DNA of 64,000 nt, from assembly GCA_038277395.1 (NCBI GenBank), contig CM076192.1:48611356-48675355 (forward strand), given 5' to 3'. Position 1 is the first letter of the stretch; the number at the start of each line of letters is the position of its first letter. The stretch is from Dryocosmus kuriphilus (taxonomy: Eukaryota; Arthropoda; Insecta; Hymenoptera; Cynipidae). A program made the translations under genes and the position numbers. Positions 12,011-24,534 of the stretch are shown here, piece by piece. The notes beneath the pieces were generated by a model. It ran no database searches. It saw only the letters and a list, made by a program, of their open reading frames with translations, and was not told where the DNA came from.

Positions 12011-14495
12011 AAGTTTTACTATGTCTAGCGTGTCTTTGAAAGATATATATTTATTTTAAAATAATATTTGGAACGTTAAAGTATCACATTCATATTTAGC
12101 GACTCTAAAAACGCTTTTGTAAAATGAGTTTCATGGCAATACTTCTGTTTTTCTTCGAGTTCGGACGCCACATTGGATCGAACATTTGAGTTTTGAATTT
12201 TTATGTAAAAAGTGGCCTTTCAGGAAAAAAAGTAGCACTGCTTTTTTAAAGAAAATAAAGCGTTAAAAGATTGATTGTTAGAGTGGAATCATATTAGCTT
12301 ACAATTTTTAAATTATTTGATTTCAAATTTATGTCGTTAAACATTGTTCAGTCTGGAATTGAAAGCCGTGATTTATCAACTTGTAGTTTTAATCATTCAA
12401 AATTGATAAACTGAAATTTGAAAGTATTTCTGGGTTACCAAACTTTAATTAAAAGCTCACAAAATTAAATAATTCTCTTTGAAAATGGTTGAAATAACAA
12501 AATTTTGAACTAGTTTAAATTGAAAACTTTCAAAATTAAATAATTTCAGATTCAAAGCGCTTGAAATTGTCAATTCAAAATTGAATGCTTCATTGCGAAC
12601 TTGTAAAATATTTATTGAATTAAAATTAAAATTCAAAAAATTTGAAATTTGAAATTTTAATCTCAAAATTTTGCAAACCTTGAAATTATAATTGTACAAT
12701 GTAGATTTTAGAGGCTTCCAATTTCATATTGTTTTTAGGCCTGAAAATAAAAATTGTTTAATTTTTACGGCCATAATTTTGAAAGTGCTTAGTTTTTAAA
12801 TGCTTCTCATTCGAAAATGTCTCATTTTTAAGAAACTTGGAATTCCAATTTATTTAATTTTGAAGGAACTTGTTTGTAATTGACCGATTTAGCTGCATTC
12901 ACTCTAATGGGAAATATTCTTCATTTTAAATTCAAATTCGAGCATTTCTTACTCGAAACTGTTGCATATTTTTCATAAATTTGGAATTTTAGTATTTTGA
13001 ATGCTCTATAGCTTGTATGCCTTATTTTTCTTAGAATCGATGAATATGTAGTAATTTTTTTTATTTATTTTATTATCTGCGCAATAAGGCATACATAAGG
13101 AACATGAAAATCTTTAAATATAGAATCTATAAAAGTTATTCGGTTCTGCTAGTTCAATCCATCTTTAAGAGAAATGAAGTTTCTAAAAAATGGGGGAAAA
13201 AGGGGCAACTGTTAAAAAAAGGGGGAAAAAGGAAATAGGGGAATATTGTTAATTATGAATACTTTATTGTATCATAATATAATATAATATTAGGTTAATG
13301 AAAATTGTTGATTATTAAATAAATGGTTAATTGTTAAATAAATTTTTAAATTGTAACCATTGGGAAATATATATATATATATACAATCTTTCATTGTATA
13401 CCAAAATACTGAAGAAAAGTATTATAAAAATGAACTTTACCAAAAAATTTAGCAAAAGAGTGTGTCATTTCGAATAATTAGGTAAAGACATCCGTATTGA
13501 GCCACACTTTAGGGGGTACGTATATTTAGAAAGCAAAAAAAAGCGCTTCTTTTTGAATTTTTTTTGAAGATGGGTTTTATTTATTGTAGACCTATATTTT
13601 ACAGTTCGAATAGCATACGTTTCAAGTAGTCACAGTAATTTTTTCATGTAAAAATATTGAAAAACAAGCGAGCTATAGTCGATTTTCCAGAGGTCCTCAA
13701 AAAATACAAAGAGGTTAGTTAAAATACAATATTCCTGTGTACTTAAAGCGCGATTTTTTTCAAAATTTAAATTTCTAACAAAATGACGGATGTTTGAAAA
13801 ACATTTTTTTTCAGTTTCGACATATTCAAGTTTTTTCGAAATGTGTGCGCATGAGTCACTCCAAAAAACATGTTTCTTGCACATTTTCAAAGAATTGTAA
13901 ATTGAGAAAAAAACAATATTATTTCCAACTTCAATTTCAAAAGCTATACATACGAGAAATTCGTCATAATTTTGGAACCAACAGGAAACTTTTTTTGAAT
14001 TTGCAAATATTTGAATTTTCAAATAAAAAGAGGGAGCAGAATATACTAACCGATTTCAAAATTTGTCTTTTTACTTTCTTCGCATCCCAACCCACACATT
14101 TTTCTCACTCAGCTGAAACGATTTGATTAATTTGATCATTTTCACTCCGCCATATTATGTGCCAAGAAACTTCAAGTAAGAGACAAGTTTAATATTATTT
14201 TATTTAATATTCGCAGGTGAAATTTAGAGGGAGAAGCCTAATACTGCAGAGTGGCCCACTCTTGGTATCATTACCCTAGTTGTTTTTCACCAAATGAAAG
14301 CATTTTTTACAGGTGCTCCCTTAAATCAAAGTACTTTTTTTATGTAACCTATTATACATTTACATCCTATACAATTGACTCAATTTTAATTCTTAGACTG
14401 AAAAATATTATTCTTCAATCGACGATCGAGTCAAGTGAGCTGTATCTTGTTAAATATTTGTGCACTCTGCTATATCGCTCATTTCGAACCCTAAC
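12011..14495. other. AT-rich non-coding sequence with low-complexity blocks
   Basis: 12,300-13,020 is a degenerate TTGAAATT/AAATTT low-complexity tract. At 13,190-13,245 there are four G runs separated by A-rich spacers, a weak G-quadruplex candidate. A short (AT)n lies at 13,369-13,383. No frame resembles a protein. Confidence 0.5.
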
Positions 14496-15060
14496 TCAAC
14501 TTGACAAAGTACAAGTCGAAAATAGTTCGGACTCTGAATGTGTGTGTTGAAGTTTAGGGGGTCGTGACTCTTGAGCTGATAGTGCGAGAACGGAATTTGT
14601 GTGTAGTATAGGTGTATCTGTATGACTGTGAATATCGGCGTGAGTTTTAGGGGTTGGAAGGTCGAGGGGTTGGGCGAGTTGTGAGTTATCAGGGGCGGCC
14701 AGGCTCATGGCTCTACTACCCCGAGTTCTGGCATACAGTTTAGATGGGTTGGGGTGATCGATATGCCGTGCCGTCGCCAGTGCCACCCCGTCAGGATCGT
14801 AACAAGGGTTGGAGGGTGAGGAGTCGGCAGCTCAGAACTCGGGGGTGGGTGGATGAGTGGAAAGAAGATCAGGGGGTTGGTTTTGATCAGAACTACGGCG
14901 GCGCGGCGTCACGCGCCACTCCATCCCTCGGCGTCGATGCCTGCTGCTGTTACTACTGCTGCTTTTGCTACTGCTTGCACCCTCGTTCTAGTTCAGACAC
15001 ACGCACACAAACACTACAATTCACTCCCACGTGGCCGTGTACAAGTTGTCACTATATACT
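14496..15060. other. GC-richer CpG-bearing island, candidate promoter or first exon
   Basis: This is the most GC-rich non-repetitive block of the left half (for example TACGGCGGCGCGGCGTCACG near 14,895). It is flanked by G-rich runs (14,640-14,720) and a CTGCTGCTGTTACTACTGCTG stretch (14,940-14,970). Overlapping open frames of ~96-153 codons occur on both strands, none with a recognisable domain. CpG retention and composition suit a promoter or 5' exon of a host gene whose remainder is outside the window. The strand is unclear. Confidence 0.4.
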
Positions 15061-15680
15061 TTCCCAATACGCATGTGTCTCAAATTACGCATTCCTCATT
15101 CTTCTTTCAAATATTTTCGTCATTTTATTTCAAATTACTTTAAAAATTGTAACTAGTTTTATTGAAATAATCCTGCCAAAATTGTTAGCCAATGATTTTT
15201 TTTAAAATTTATAATATTTGCAGTTGGTTTGCTTTAAAAAAAGAAGTTTCGTTTAAAAATTAGTCAGTTCTGTATAATTTGTGCAACAGTAAAAGTTAGC
15301 AATTTGTTGATTGCATAACAAATATATTGTATTGAATTTTTTTTATAAATTTGTAAAAGTATCCTTAACACAAAAAATTGTTGTCATATTGACGGGCAAA
15401 ATATTACAGACATTAAAAAGGAGGTTGGTCAGTTTCTAACTGGACCTTTTCAAAATTTATTCTATAAATATAGCAAGAAACTAAATCCCTCCCTCTAATA
15501 TTAGCCAACACGTGTTCTTGTTTAACAAATTAACAATTTCTTCTCATTTTGAATAAGTTATGATCTAAATTGTTGTTACATATATTAGGTTAAAAAATTT
15601 TATCAGTATAAAATACCTGTGCCTTGCTAACTTTAAAAAAGTTCTTCAATTAAGTTCATAAAATTTTTTACAAAAAATTA
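15061..15680. other. AT-rich flank of the Penelope-like element
   Basis: No gene or bounded repeat seen. It ends at the 17-bp target duplication of the Penelope copy. Confidence 0.5.
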
Positions 15681-15697
15681 ACAGTATTTTATATTTG

Positions 15698-18600
15698 TAT
15701 AATAATTTTTGCCCACGAATAATGTGTAATTGAAACTGTTGCGGCCTTTGTTGGGTTTTTTGTTGTTTATTTAAAAAAATTTATAGTCAACATGTTTCGA
15801 TTCAAATTTGAATCCTATTCATGACATTTTATAACATTTTAAGAGTAGTAATCAGAATTAATGGAACATTTCGTATATTTCGTAGAGAACAGGTTTGTGA
15901 AATCTAACCTGTACAAAAGATTATTCAAGTTAATGTTTTGTAGAATGTAAAAAAGTTTGTATTATTATATTATTATTTAAAGGAAATTATTATTACTTAC
16001 GTTAATGTCCATTTTGTTAAAGAAAAATGTGTTTAAGTTAAAAATAAAGAAAATTTTGTTGGAGTCATGATGTTTATCTGATGAATATCTGGAGAATAGA
16101 AATAATCAACGCAGGTTTTTATTTAGATGTAAATATGAAGATCTCATTCCGAATCATATTTTATGTAACATTAATCCTAAAATTAGATGTTTTTCAAAAA
16201 AAACTTGCGCTAATATAGAGAAATCAATTTTTCAATTTGGAAAAATAATTTTAAATAATGAAATCAACGACATATCACTTTAAATTAAAGATATCTTTAA
16301 AGACATTTATCATTTTAAAATTCAAATCATTCAAACTTTCTCAGTAAATTTTTTTAATAACTTAGAATTTAAAACTTATCAAAATATTCACAAACATGTC
16401 AGTAAATTAATAAATTCATCAAAGTTAAAAATTGAAAACTTAAGATACCAACAACATCCAAAATTAATAACTGATACTAAGAATTGGGTTGTCAATATGA
16501 CAAATGTAATTATACCTAATGAAGTAAAAGAGATCATTGGTCTAGGTGGAAATTTTGCATTACCTTACAATAAACAAAATTTTCCAATTACTAATCTTAT
16601 TTGTAATATTGAATGCAATATGAAAAACATTGAACCAAATTTAAGAAATTCAATCAGAAATAAAGTCACTTACTGGACTCAAAACTGGATATATAGTAAT
16701 AATTTAATAAAAAACTCCTCTTTATTACATAAAATAAAAAAAACTAAAGAATTTTTACATGCTAATAATGACATTATTGTAACTTCAGCTGATAAAAGTA
16801 ATAAAAGTGTTATCATGAACAAAATTGATTATACTACCAAAGCTCTTGATTTACTAAATGACAAATCAACTTATAAAATTTTAAACAAAGATCCGACAAT
16901 TAAATTCCAATCAAACTTACATGATTTATTAACATCATTTAAAAACAACAAAATTATAAATGATAGCACATATTATTATTTTAACTCTACAAACGGTATT
17001 GCTTCAAAATTCTATGGTTTGCCTAAACTGCATAAACCGAACTGTCCTCTTAGACCAATCACATCTTTTCCTGGATCACCCTTCTATAATATATCGAAAA
17101 CTTTATCAAAATCTCTACAAAAAATTGTTGAAAAAACTAAATATCACATTAAAGACAGTTGGGACTTCAAAAATAAAATTGATAAAATCACAATTCCTAA
17201 TAACTATACTGTTGTCTCCTAGCATATTGTTTCAATGTACACTAACATCTCATGGAGTCTTATAAGAAGTACCATACGTAAACGATGGATGGAAATTAAA
17301 CCTCACACTTTTTTATCTAGAGATAACTTTGACAAAATTTTTAATCTATGTTTAGAATCATCATACTGTCAATTCAATAACCAATTTTATCAACAAATTT
17401 TTGGCCTACCAATGGGCTCACCATTATCAGCAGCCGTTGCTAATATTGTTATGGAGAATATTGAAAATAAAGTTCTAGAATCTATTAATTTTCCAATAAT
17501 TTTTTATTTTCGATATATTGATGATACCTTAATTTGTTTACCTAAAGATGAAGTTCAAGAGATTTTAATTAAATTCAACTCTGCAAATGATAAATTAAAA
17601 TTTACTATGTAAATGGCAACAAATGAAAAAATTAACTTTTTAGATTTATCACTTACAATAGAAAATAATAAAATCATCACAAACTGGTACCGTAAAACAA
17701 TATGGTCTGGCAGATTTTTAAATTACAACTCTTATCATCAAATTCAACATAAAGTTAGTGTTATCTATGACCTCGTTGATAAAGCTTTAAAAAAAAATGG
17801 TTATCTATTAGATTTTTTAAAAAGTAAAATCATCGAACGCTATAAATTTTTAAGTTCTCAAAATACAGCAAATTTAGATAAAACAATTGAGGTATCTGAA
17901 ATTAGAAAAAAGATAATTACACTACCATATATTCATAATTTTGATGAATGTATTTATAGAATTTTTAGCAAATGTAATGTACAATTAATTTTCTCCATAG
18001 AAAATAATCTTAAAAAAACTTGTTTTAAAAGCACAAAAGATGTAACTAAAAAAGAAAACAAATGTAATTGCTTTTACAAACTTAAATGTAAAAACTGTGA
18101 AAAAACATATATTGGACAAACTAGTAGAGCTATACGTATTAGAAACAGAGAACATGAAAGATCTATTGAAAACAACGAAACTAATACGGCTATTGCTAAA
18201 CATGCATATGATTTTTCACATCTTTTTGATTTTAATTTAAAAAATGTCCAGATTTTAGAAACAGAACCTAACCTGGACAAAAGATTAATTCTAGAGATGA
18301 TTCATATACAATATGATATAAATTCTATTAATTTTAGAACTGACATTCAAGGTCTTAGCAATATTTATAATAATTTAATTACACACATTCATAATTTTTA
18401 AATTTTCAAAAATTTAAAAATTTTTCTCATTTTTCGCGGGTTATAACTATATACGTATTATATGATGCTAACCTAAAATTTCAGTCATGACATTTTCATC
18501 AGATAAACATCATGACTCCAACAAAATTTTCTTTATTTTTAACTTAAACACATTTTTCTTTAACAAAATGGACATTAACGTAAGTAATAATAATTTCCTT

Positions 18601-18856
18601 TAAATAATAATATAATAATACAAACTTTTTTACATTCTACAAAACATTAACTTGAATAATCTTTTGTACAGGTTAGATTTCACAAACCTGTTCTCTACGA
18701 AATATACGAAATGTTCCATTAATTCTGATTACTACTCTTAAAATGTTATAAAATGTCATGAATAGGATTCAAATTTGAATCGAAACATGTTGACTATAAA
18801 TTTTTTTAAAAATAAACAACAAAAAACCCAACAAAGGCCGCAACAGTTTCAATTAC
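15698..18856 (+). mobile_element. Penelope-like element, near full-length decayed copy
   Basis: 17-bp direct repeats ACAGTATTTTATATTTG flank it (15,681-15,697 and 18,857-18,873). Inverted terminal repeats of about 360 bp (15,724-16,084 and 18,490-18,856) are nearly identical, which is usual for this retroelement order. A 26-base extension lies outside the left repeat. One reading frame runs between the repeats and encodes a reverse transcriptase followed by a GIY-YIG endonuclease. The copy is dead: it lacks the N-terminus, has three in-frame stops and a damaged RT motif A. Confidence 0.92.
16092..18401 (+). pseudogene. Penelope-like reverse transcriptase / GIY-YIG endonuclease, pseudogene
   Basis: A single frame of about 770 codons is interrupted only by TAA at 16,281, TAG at 17,220 and TAA at 17,610. 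By comparison with the 6.7 kb copy the first stop replaces a Glu codon. RT motif A should read Phe-Asp before VVSMYTNI-type sequence. Here it reads stop-His (HIVSMYTNI), so the catalytic Asp is also gone. Motif B (FGLPMGSPLSAAVAN) and motif C (FRYIDDTLI, the YxDD box) remain. The C-terminus has the endonuclease signature (CEKTYIGQTSRAIRIRNREH, then AKHAYDFSH). Compared with the 6.7 kb copy, ~33 N-terminal codons are missing and the left terminal repeat joins the ORF directly. RT and nuclease together would drive target-primed reverse transcription in the nucleus. Confidence 0.92.
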
Positions 18857-18873
18857 ACAGTATTTTATATTTG

Positions 18874-19846
18874 CCTAAATGAATATTCAGTTGTAATTCA
18901 ATTTAAAAAAATGTGAGTGCGTTGAAATTAAATGTAATTCTTTCTATTTGTCTTACAAAAATGGATTATTTAATAACAATATCTGATAGTTTTATATAAA
19001 ATACATATTATTTCATTAACCAAAGTAAAGAATATCTACTTGAGATATAGCATAACAGTATTATCGATACCTAATACACAATAACCTATACATATACCTA
19101 TACTTTGAGTTACCTGCGACATTTGCAGAATGAATGTTACAATAATTATAGCTCTATTAATTATGCTTTTAGTGATATAATACTCAGTACGATTATAGTT
19201 ACTCGTATATGTAATAAATACTCTGATCCATCCGAAGCACCGACAGTGTAGTAATCAGAGATTAATTATCTTACAATTCTATTATTAATACACCTACTTC
19301 ATATTTTATAGGTACTCCAATCTTAATTTGATATCAAAACTTTATACCAGCGACATTTCATTATCAGTTTGTAATAGACAGTCGGATAATAAAATTGTAA
19401 TGATAGAAAATATTTCAATAGTTGTAATACAGTTCTTAAATAGAATAACTTTTGACTTTAGAAATAATTCTTCAAGTAGAATTTTTATTTGTTTTTCTTG
19501 CGGGTACCATAGTCTATATTATATACAGGGTAGCTATTGTATCGGGTAAAAAAGTTGATTGAATTAAAGGCTATTGAATGCATAATAAATTATGTGAGTT
19601 AAATGAGTCCAATTCGAAATTCTTTTAATTAAATTGTCACGATACCAATTTAAAGTTTGGATTTATTCAATTTTTTGAATACTTGAGTTTGAAATGTTTT
19701 CAGAAGTTTTTAAAATGTAAAAATAATAGCGTTAACAATAATCAAATTCTTTATTTATCTGAAATTTAATTTCAAAAGTTCTAAATCACAATAGTTGAAC
19801 AAGTTTAAATTTAAATTTTAAAAAAGCAAATAATTTCAAGTCCATA
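18874..19846. other. AT-rich non-coding sequence
   Basis: No gene or bounded repeat seen beyond AT-driven low complexity. Confidence 0.5.
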
Positions 19847-20538
19847 TACTACTTCGGTCAAAATTGTGTATCCACTTACGAAAATCCGATTAAAAAAAGC
19901 TTGTCTTAGAAAGTGGCTAACTCCGCAAAAAATTAAGTTAGAAAGGTATGATAAAATCTTGTAAAATTCTCTGGTCTATTGAGCCTTATTTCAAGTATTT
20001 GTGATAAACAGAGGCCGAGATAACATCTGAAAAAGACCGACGTATGTTTTGTTTTTGACCACTTTTCGATTTTCAAATTTCACTCTCCGTATGCTTTAGG
20101 AAAGTAAAGGAGAAAAAAAAGAGACAAAAAAAGAAATAAAACAATATTTATTGGTTCTCGAATTATTATAAAGAATGTATAAGCCTGTCCACAACAAAAA
20201 TCGATAGATCGAGCGGTAGTCGAGATTTTTTCTTTTGTTAAGGCCATGTGACACATCATTATGTCATACGATTACTACCTTACCGATATTTTTTTGGACC
20301 AAATTACGTCCACACAAAATAAGATATCGGGTTGAAAATTTGGGAAACTAAAAGGAACGTTTATCTAGTCTAAATTCTTATAATTACAAAAAAAGCAAAA
20401 ACAAAATTTTGTTAAAACTGCAGCGCCACTTGCCCGACCGATTTTCGTTCTAGACAGGCTTCTAGCTACTTTCTAAGACAAGCCTTTTTTAAATCCAACT
20501 TTCGTAAGTTGACGCACGTACATTTTTGACCGGTAGTG
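19847..20538. mobile_element. Tc1/mariner-like non-autonomous element (MITE)
   Basis: The left end, TACTACTTCGGTCAAAA, pairs with the right end, TTTTTGACCGGTAGTG. Inward pairing continues through ACTTACGAAA and GCTTGTCTTAGAAAGT on the left and ACTTTCTAAGACAAGC and TTTCGTAAGT on the right, giving imperfect ~75-bp inverted repeats. The terminal CACTACCGGTCAAAA-type sequence is common in Tc1-like elements. TA is present at the left edge but the right edge reads CA, so the target duplication is not clean. There is no transposase frame. Confidence 0.65.
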
Positions 20539-21755
20539 CATATGTTCAAAACTGGACAATTTCGAATTTAAATTATTGCTCAATCTCGTTTGCTGAAATA
20601 AAAAATTTAATTGATTATTTCAAGTTATAGGATGTGAGTTTAGAATGTTTTCTGCTTCTTATCCTTGTTTATTTTTGATTTTGACTTGGATTCGTGATTG
20701 TCATTGATTGTAGTTTGATTTTTATATACCTGAGTTTTGAGTTTTCCTTTAAAAATCAGAGAATCAACAGTAATTTTTTTAAAAATTTCTAATGATATTT
20801 TTGCTTTGAAATAATAATATTTTTTTAAAAATAGCAGTATAGTAAGATAAAGTTTGTTTAAAATTATTTTTTGATTGTAAATTGAAAAAGAAGGGGTTTT
20901 GGAGATCGCTTTCTCAATTCTTTCCTTTTTTCTTTGTTTATTTGTTTTTGTTTTCCAAATATGTCGTATTTTTCTCCATGAGACTGTTTTAAAAATTGCT
21001 TAGATGCTAATTGCTTTATTCTAATTTTTTAGGACAGCATTTTTGAAGTTGAATTATTCAGAGTTATACAGTGTTATTTAAGATTAAATGCCTTGAAGGT
21101 TTAATAATATTGAAAAGGTAACAAAACGAACTATTTCGTATTGGACAATCTTAAATAAAAAATTTGATGTGCTTCAACATTCAATAAAATTAATTATAAT
21201 TGAAAGCCTTTCATGTTGAATAATTGTAAACTGAAACTTTAAATTGTTCAGCTTTAAAGACTTATATTGAAAATAATATTTTTAAGATTTTGAAAATCAT
21301 TAATTTTAAATTACAATACCTTGAATGTTTCCAGTTTGCAATTGCGCAATTTTAAGCACTTAAAATTCAGAATTATTTAATTTTTAATGCTCTGAGTTGC
21401 ACATTGTAGAATTGGAGGCGTCACTTTGTCAAGCGTACAATTTAAATGACTTAATTTGCAAATGTGTTTCATTCAGTCAATCAAATTGTGGCAGAAACAA
21501 AATTCGATTAACTGCTTTTAGATGGACGTTTCCAATTTCGAAAAAATATTACCTCTGAATACAATGAATAATTTTTGGGAATCTAGAATTAAAAAATAAT
21601 TATTCTAAAATATATGTTCACTTCTTTTCCTGTTTAAACTATAACGTGGGGTTGCAAGTAGTGAATTGAGGTGGATGGCCGCAAAATTTGTCTGGCTCAA
21701 AACATAAATCTCTACGTTCCTTTACTTTTACATCCTAAACTATCTTTCCCATCGC
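20539..21755. other. AT-rich non-coding sequence
   Basis: Degenerate AAATT/TTGAA-rich DNA. No gene, RNA or bounded repeat recognised. Confidence 0.5.
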
Positions 21756-22050
21756 AACTATTGGATATCAACCCCAATCCCCTGATATGACATAAACCTA
21801 TCAGACGGCGCATCTGATGTTTGTTACTCAACAGCACGCGTTGCCTTCTCATTTTTATTTTACGCCCACTCAATAGCACACATACAGATGAATTTACTCA
21901 TAAAAGCACTCTATCTGGCTCTCCCTACTTCTCTATTTCTCTCTCAAGCACACCACTCAACTTTTGTAATTTAACCGCCGCGCGCGCTGCGCCGCGTCGC
22001 AGCGTAGAATGGGATATAGAATGTTGTGGCCCGAGCGTAAACCATTCCTG
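21756..22050. other. Balanced-composition island with CpG-rich core
   Basis: It contains ACCGCCGCGCGCGCTGCGCC near 21,978 and a pyrimidine-rich CTCTCCCTACTTCTC tract. A 76-codon plus-strand frame has no recognisable motif. Candidate promoter or exon. No assignment possible. Confidence 0.3.
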
Positions 22051-23391
22051 AGAACGTAAAAATTACAATTTAAAAAATATATTTATTGATATTATGCAGT
22101 GAAATTAATTATTTTAAATAAATCTTCAAAAATAAAAGTTCAAATAAATTTACAAAAGCAGTGAGAGATTAGTGCGCTCGGACAAAAGAATCTTATATCC
22201 CCCATCTACGGTGCGGCGCAAAGTGGAGAAAAAGTACATTTTTTGGTTCAAAATACGATTCCGGCTGAAAATATTTTTTATTCATCTAGACTTTTTCTCG
22301 GGTTTTTATTTTAATTTTGATGACGATCTTTATCACTTCATTCTCTTTAAATCTGAATCAGTGAACATTTTTACTAATGTAAATCTGTGACTGGATTTTA
22401 GTTTCAGTGATTTACACAGTGATTTTTACTGGTTCAGTTTCATATATGTGGACGTCCATATGAAAAGGGCCCGTGTGGTTGATATGGAGTTACATTTAGA
22501 GGCATTTAGCTGAATACATTCTCGACATTTTAAGCCCAGAACAAAACCCTCTAGGTGGAAAAACGAGTGGTAGGGGCACTTTTGAATTTGTAACTTCGAA
22601 AAATCCCTTTTCGAGAAAAACGTATCTAAAGTTAATTGCCGAGTGCCGTAAGTGTACATGTTTATACTTTTTTTTCAAACACTGAAGAGGACCCCTATCC
22701 GAGGTCGAAACGTTTGTCATATATTGATAAGGATTCTAGTTTTAAGTTTATTGAATGTAGACCCTAATTGCCAAAAGAAATTACCTTTTAAACAATTAAT
22801 AATTGGGTCAGGTAGAAAAACGGTATCTTTCCATAAAAGAGTAAAGATGTCAAGTAACAATAAAACATACATACCCACTTCTGATTGCTTCCAGGATATG
22901 AGTATAGTGTCAATCGGTTCAGTATAGATCCTTGTATTTTCCCCCTTTCAAACCTGAAAAAATTATATTTTGTCCTTGACTTAGAAACACGTAAGCTCTA
23001 TCCCAAGGTGTCGAAAATATCACATAGTTTACCTTAGCGGCTAAACTCTTCTTACGATTTTTTTAAAAAACTGAGAAAACATAGATGAATATAGCATAGA
23101 GGTTTTGTGAAAATTTTAGAACTTTTTGCGTACTTTTTAAAAGTGAGTCCTGAGAGTTTGAAAGAATAGAGAGGTCCGACAGTTTAGATATTTTCACATT
23201 CATTTAGTTGACCAATATGAAGTTGGAACGTCTTCAGTTGCCTTGTGCGTGTTCTTCGTATGGATAGGTCTTTGCTTATAATACCTTACAAATTATGTTC
23301 GAGTTAAACTCAATTAAAAAATTATGAATGAATTCTTTCATATTCGTATATGTACCGACTTCATTTCCACGAAATCTACGACACTTTACTA

Positions 23392-24316
23392 CGAGGCACG
23401 TCCAAAAAGTAAGTGTACTGGTACTCTCACAGCTGTAGGGAATGCTGCGTAGCCTGAGGCCTCCCCTTCAAAACGAGACCAATCCGAGGTTAGTGTGTTG
23501 GAAACTCTTGACGCAGTAGCATCTCTCGCGAAAAATGTCGATAGTATCTCCCGCCAAGTGCGAAATTCGCGTCGTCATTCGCTACCTCGTTGTGAAGGGA
23601 AAAGCTCCAGTTGAGATTTATAATGAGGTGAAAACTGTTTACGGTAATGGAGCTATGAATCGAACGAGTGTGTACAAGTGGTGTCGCGAATTTAAAAATG
23701 GCCGTACTTCCGTGCATGACGATCAGAGGAGCGGAAGACCTTCAATTGTGACTGACGAACTTGTGGAAAAAATCGAGATTGCGGTCCGTGACGATCGCAG
23801 ATTGACGTTAGATGATCTTTCTGCGATGTTTCCGCAAATCTCCAGATTACTGTTACACGGAAAAATCACAGAAACTCTCTGATATCGGAAATTGTCTGTG
23901 AGGTGGGTCCCAAAACAGCTGACAATGCCAAACCTCACACGGCCAACGCCACGAAGCAACTCCTGGACTCTTTTGGATGGGACGTTTTGAACCACCCCCC
24001 GTATTCCCCTGACCTGGCCCCTTCAGATTTCCATCTCTTCACTTCCCTGAAGGTGCACATGGGTGGAAACAAGTTTTCAACGGACGAGGAGGTGAAGGGG
24101 AAGGTGGGGAAGTGGGCGAAAGAGCTGACGGGAGACTTCTTCGAAGAAGGCATCAAAAAATTGATCCCGCGGCTCACCACTTGCATCGAGAGGGATGGTG
24201 ACTGTGTCGAAAAATAACTTACATATGTACAAGTGTAACCAACTATGTTTTTGTCTTAATAAATTTTTTTTGAAGCCTACATAAATTGAGTACACTTACT
24301 TTCTGGACGTGCCTCG
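23392..24316 (+). mobile_element. Mariner (DD34D) element, internally deleted copy 1
   Basis: The inverted ends CGAGGCACGTCC...GGACGTGCCTCG enclose 925 bp, against ~1.3 kb expected for a full mariner. TA precedes the left end. The right flank reads ATA, so the TA is slightly disturbed. The second copy at 41.94 kb has the same ends with clean TA on both sides. Coding remnants lie on the plus strand. Confidence 0.9.
23535..24217 (+). pseudogene. Mariner transposase pseudogene (copy 1)
   Basis: The N-terminal half has the paired helix-turn-helix region with the linker GRPS (RSGRPSIVTDELV). It then reads into QISRLLLH and hits TGA at 23,880 where a Gly codon is expected. After WVPKQLT the sequence jumps, out of frame, to DNAKPHTA. 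The deletion removes the first catalytic Asp. The second Asp (DNAKPH) and third Asp (YSPDLAPSDFHLF) remain with 34 residues between them, the DD34D signature of mariners. The C-terminal part is open to 24,217. It cannot make an active enzyme. Confidence 0.9.
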
Positions 24317-24534
24317 ATAATACATTTTTTCTAATTCTAAAAAACTTTGCTTACATCATATACAAAAATTATTTACGTTAATACACGAAAACATACACTT
24401 TGAACCTTATCTTTTCCGTGTCCTAACCTATTCTAGTTCATCCATTTAAAATACATTTTAATGCATTTTCTGCTGCGTTTATTTATTTCAAACGTTTAAT
24501 TCATCAGCAAAATATTTGCTTAAATGTATTCTTT

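Noticed and set aside
13630..14126. Overlapping frames of 110-130 codons on both strands
   Set aside because: Composition is Phe/Lys/Ile/Asn-rich as expected in AT-rich DNA, both strands are open, and no motif is recognisable.
14744..15205. 153-codon Cys- and Tyr-rich frame as a secreted peptide gene
   Set aside because: The Cys-Tyr run is a translation of a TGCTGCTGTTACTAC simple repeat. There is no signal peptide, and other frames over the same block are equally open.
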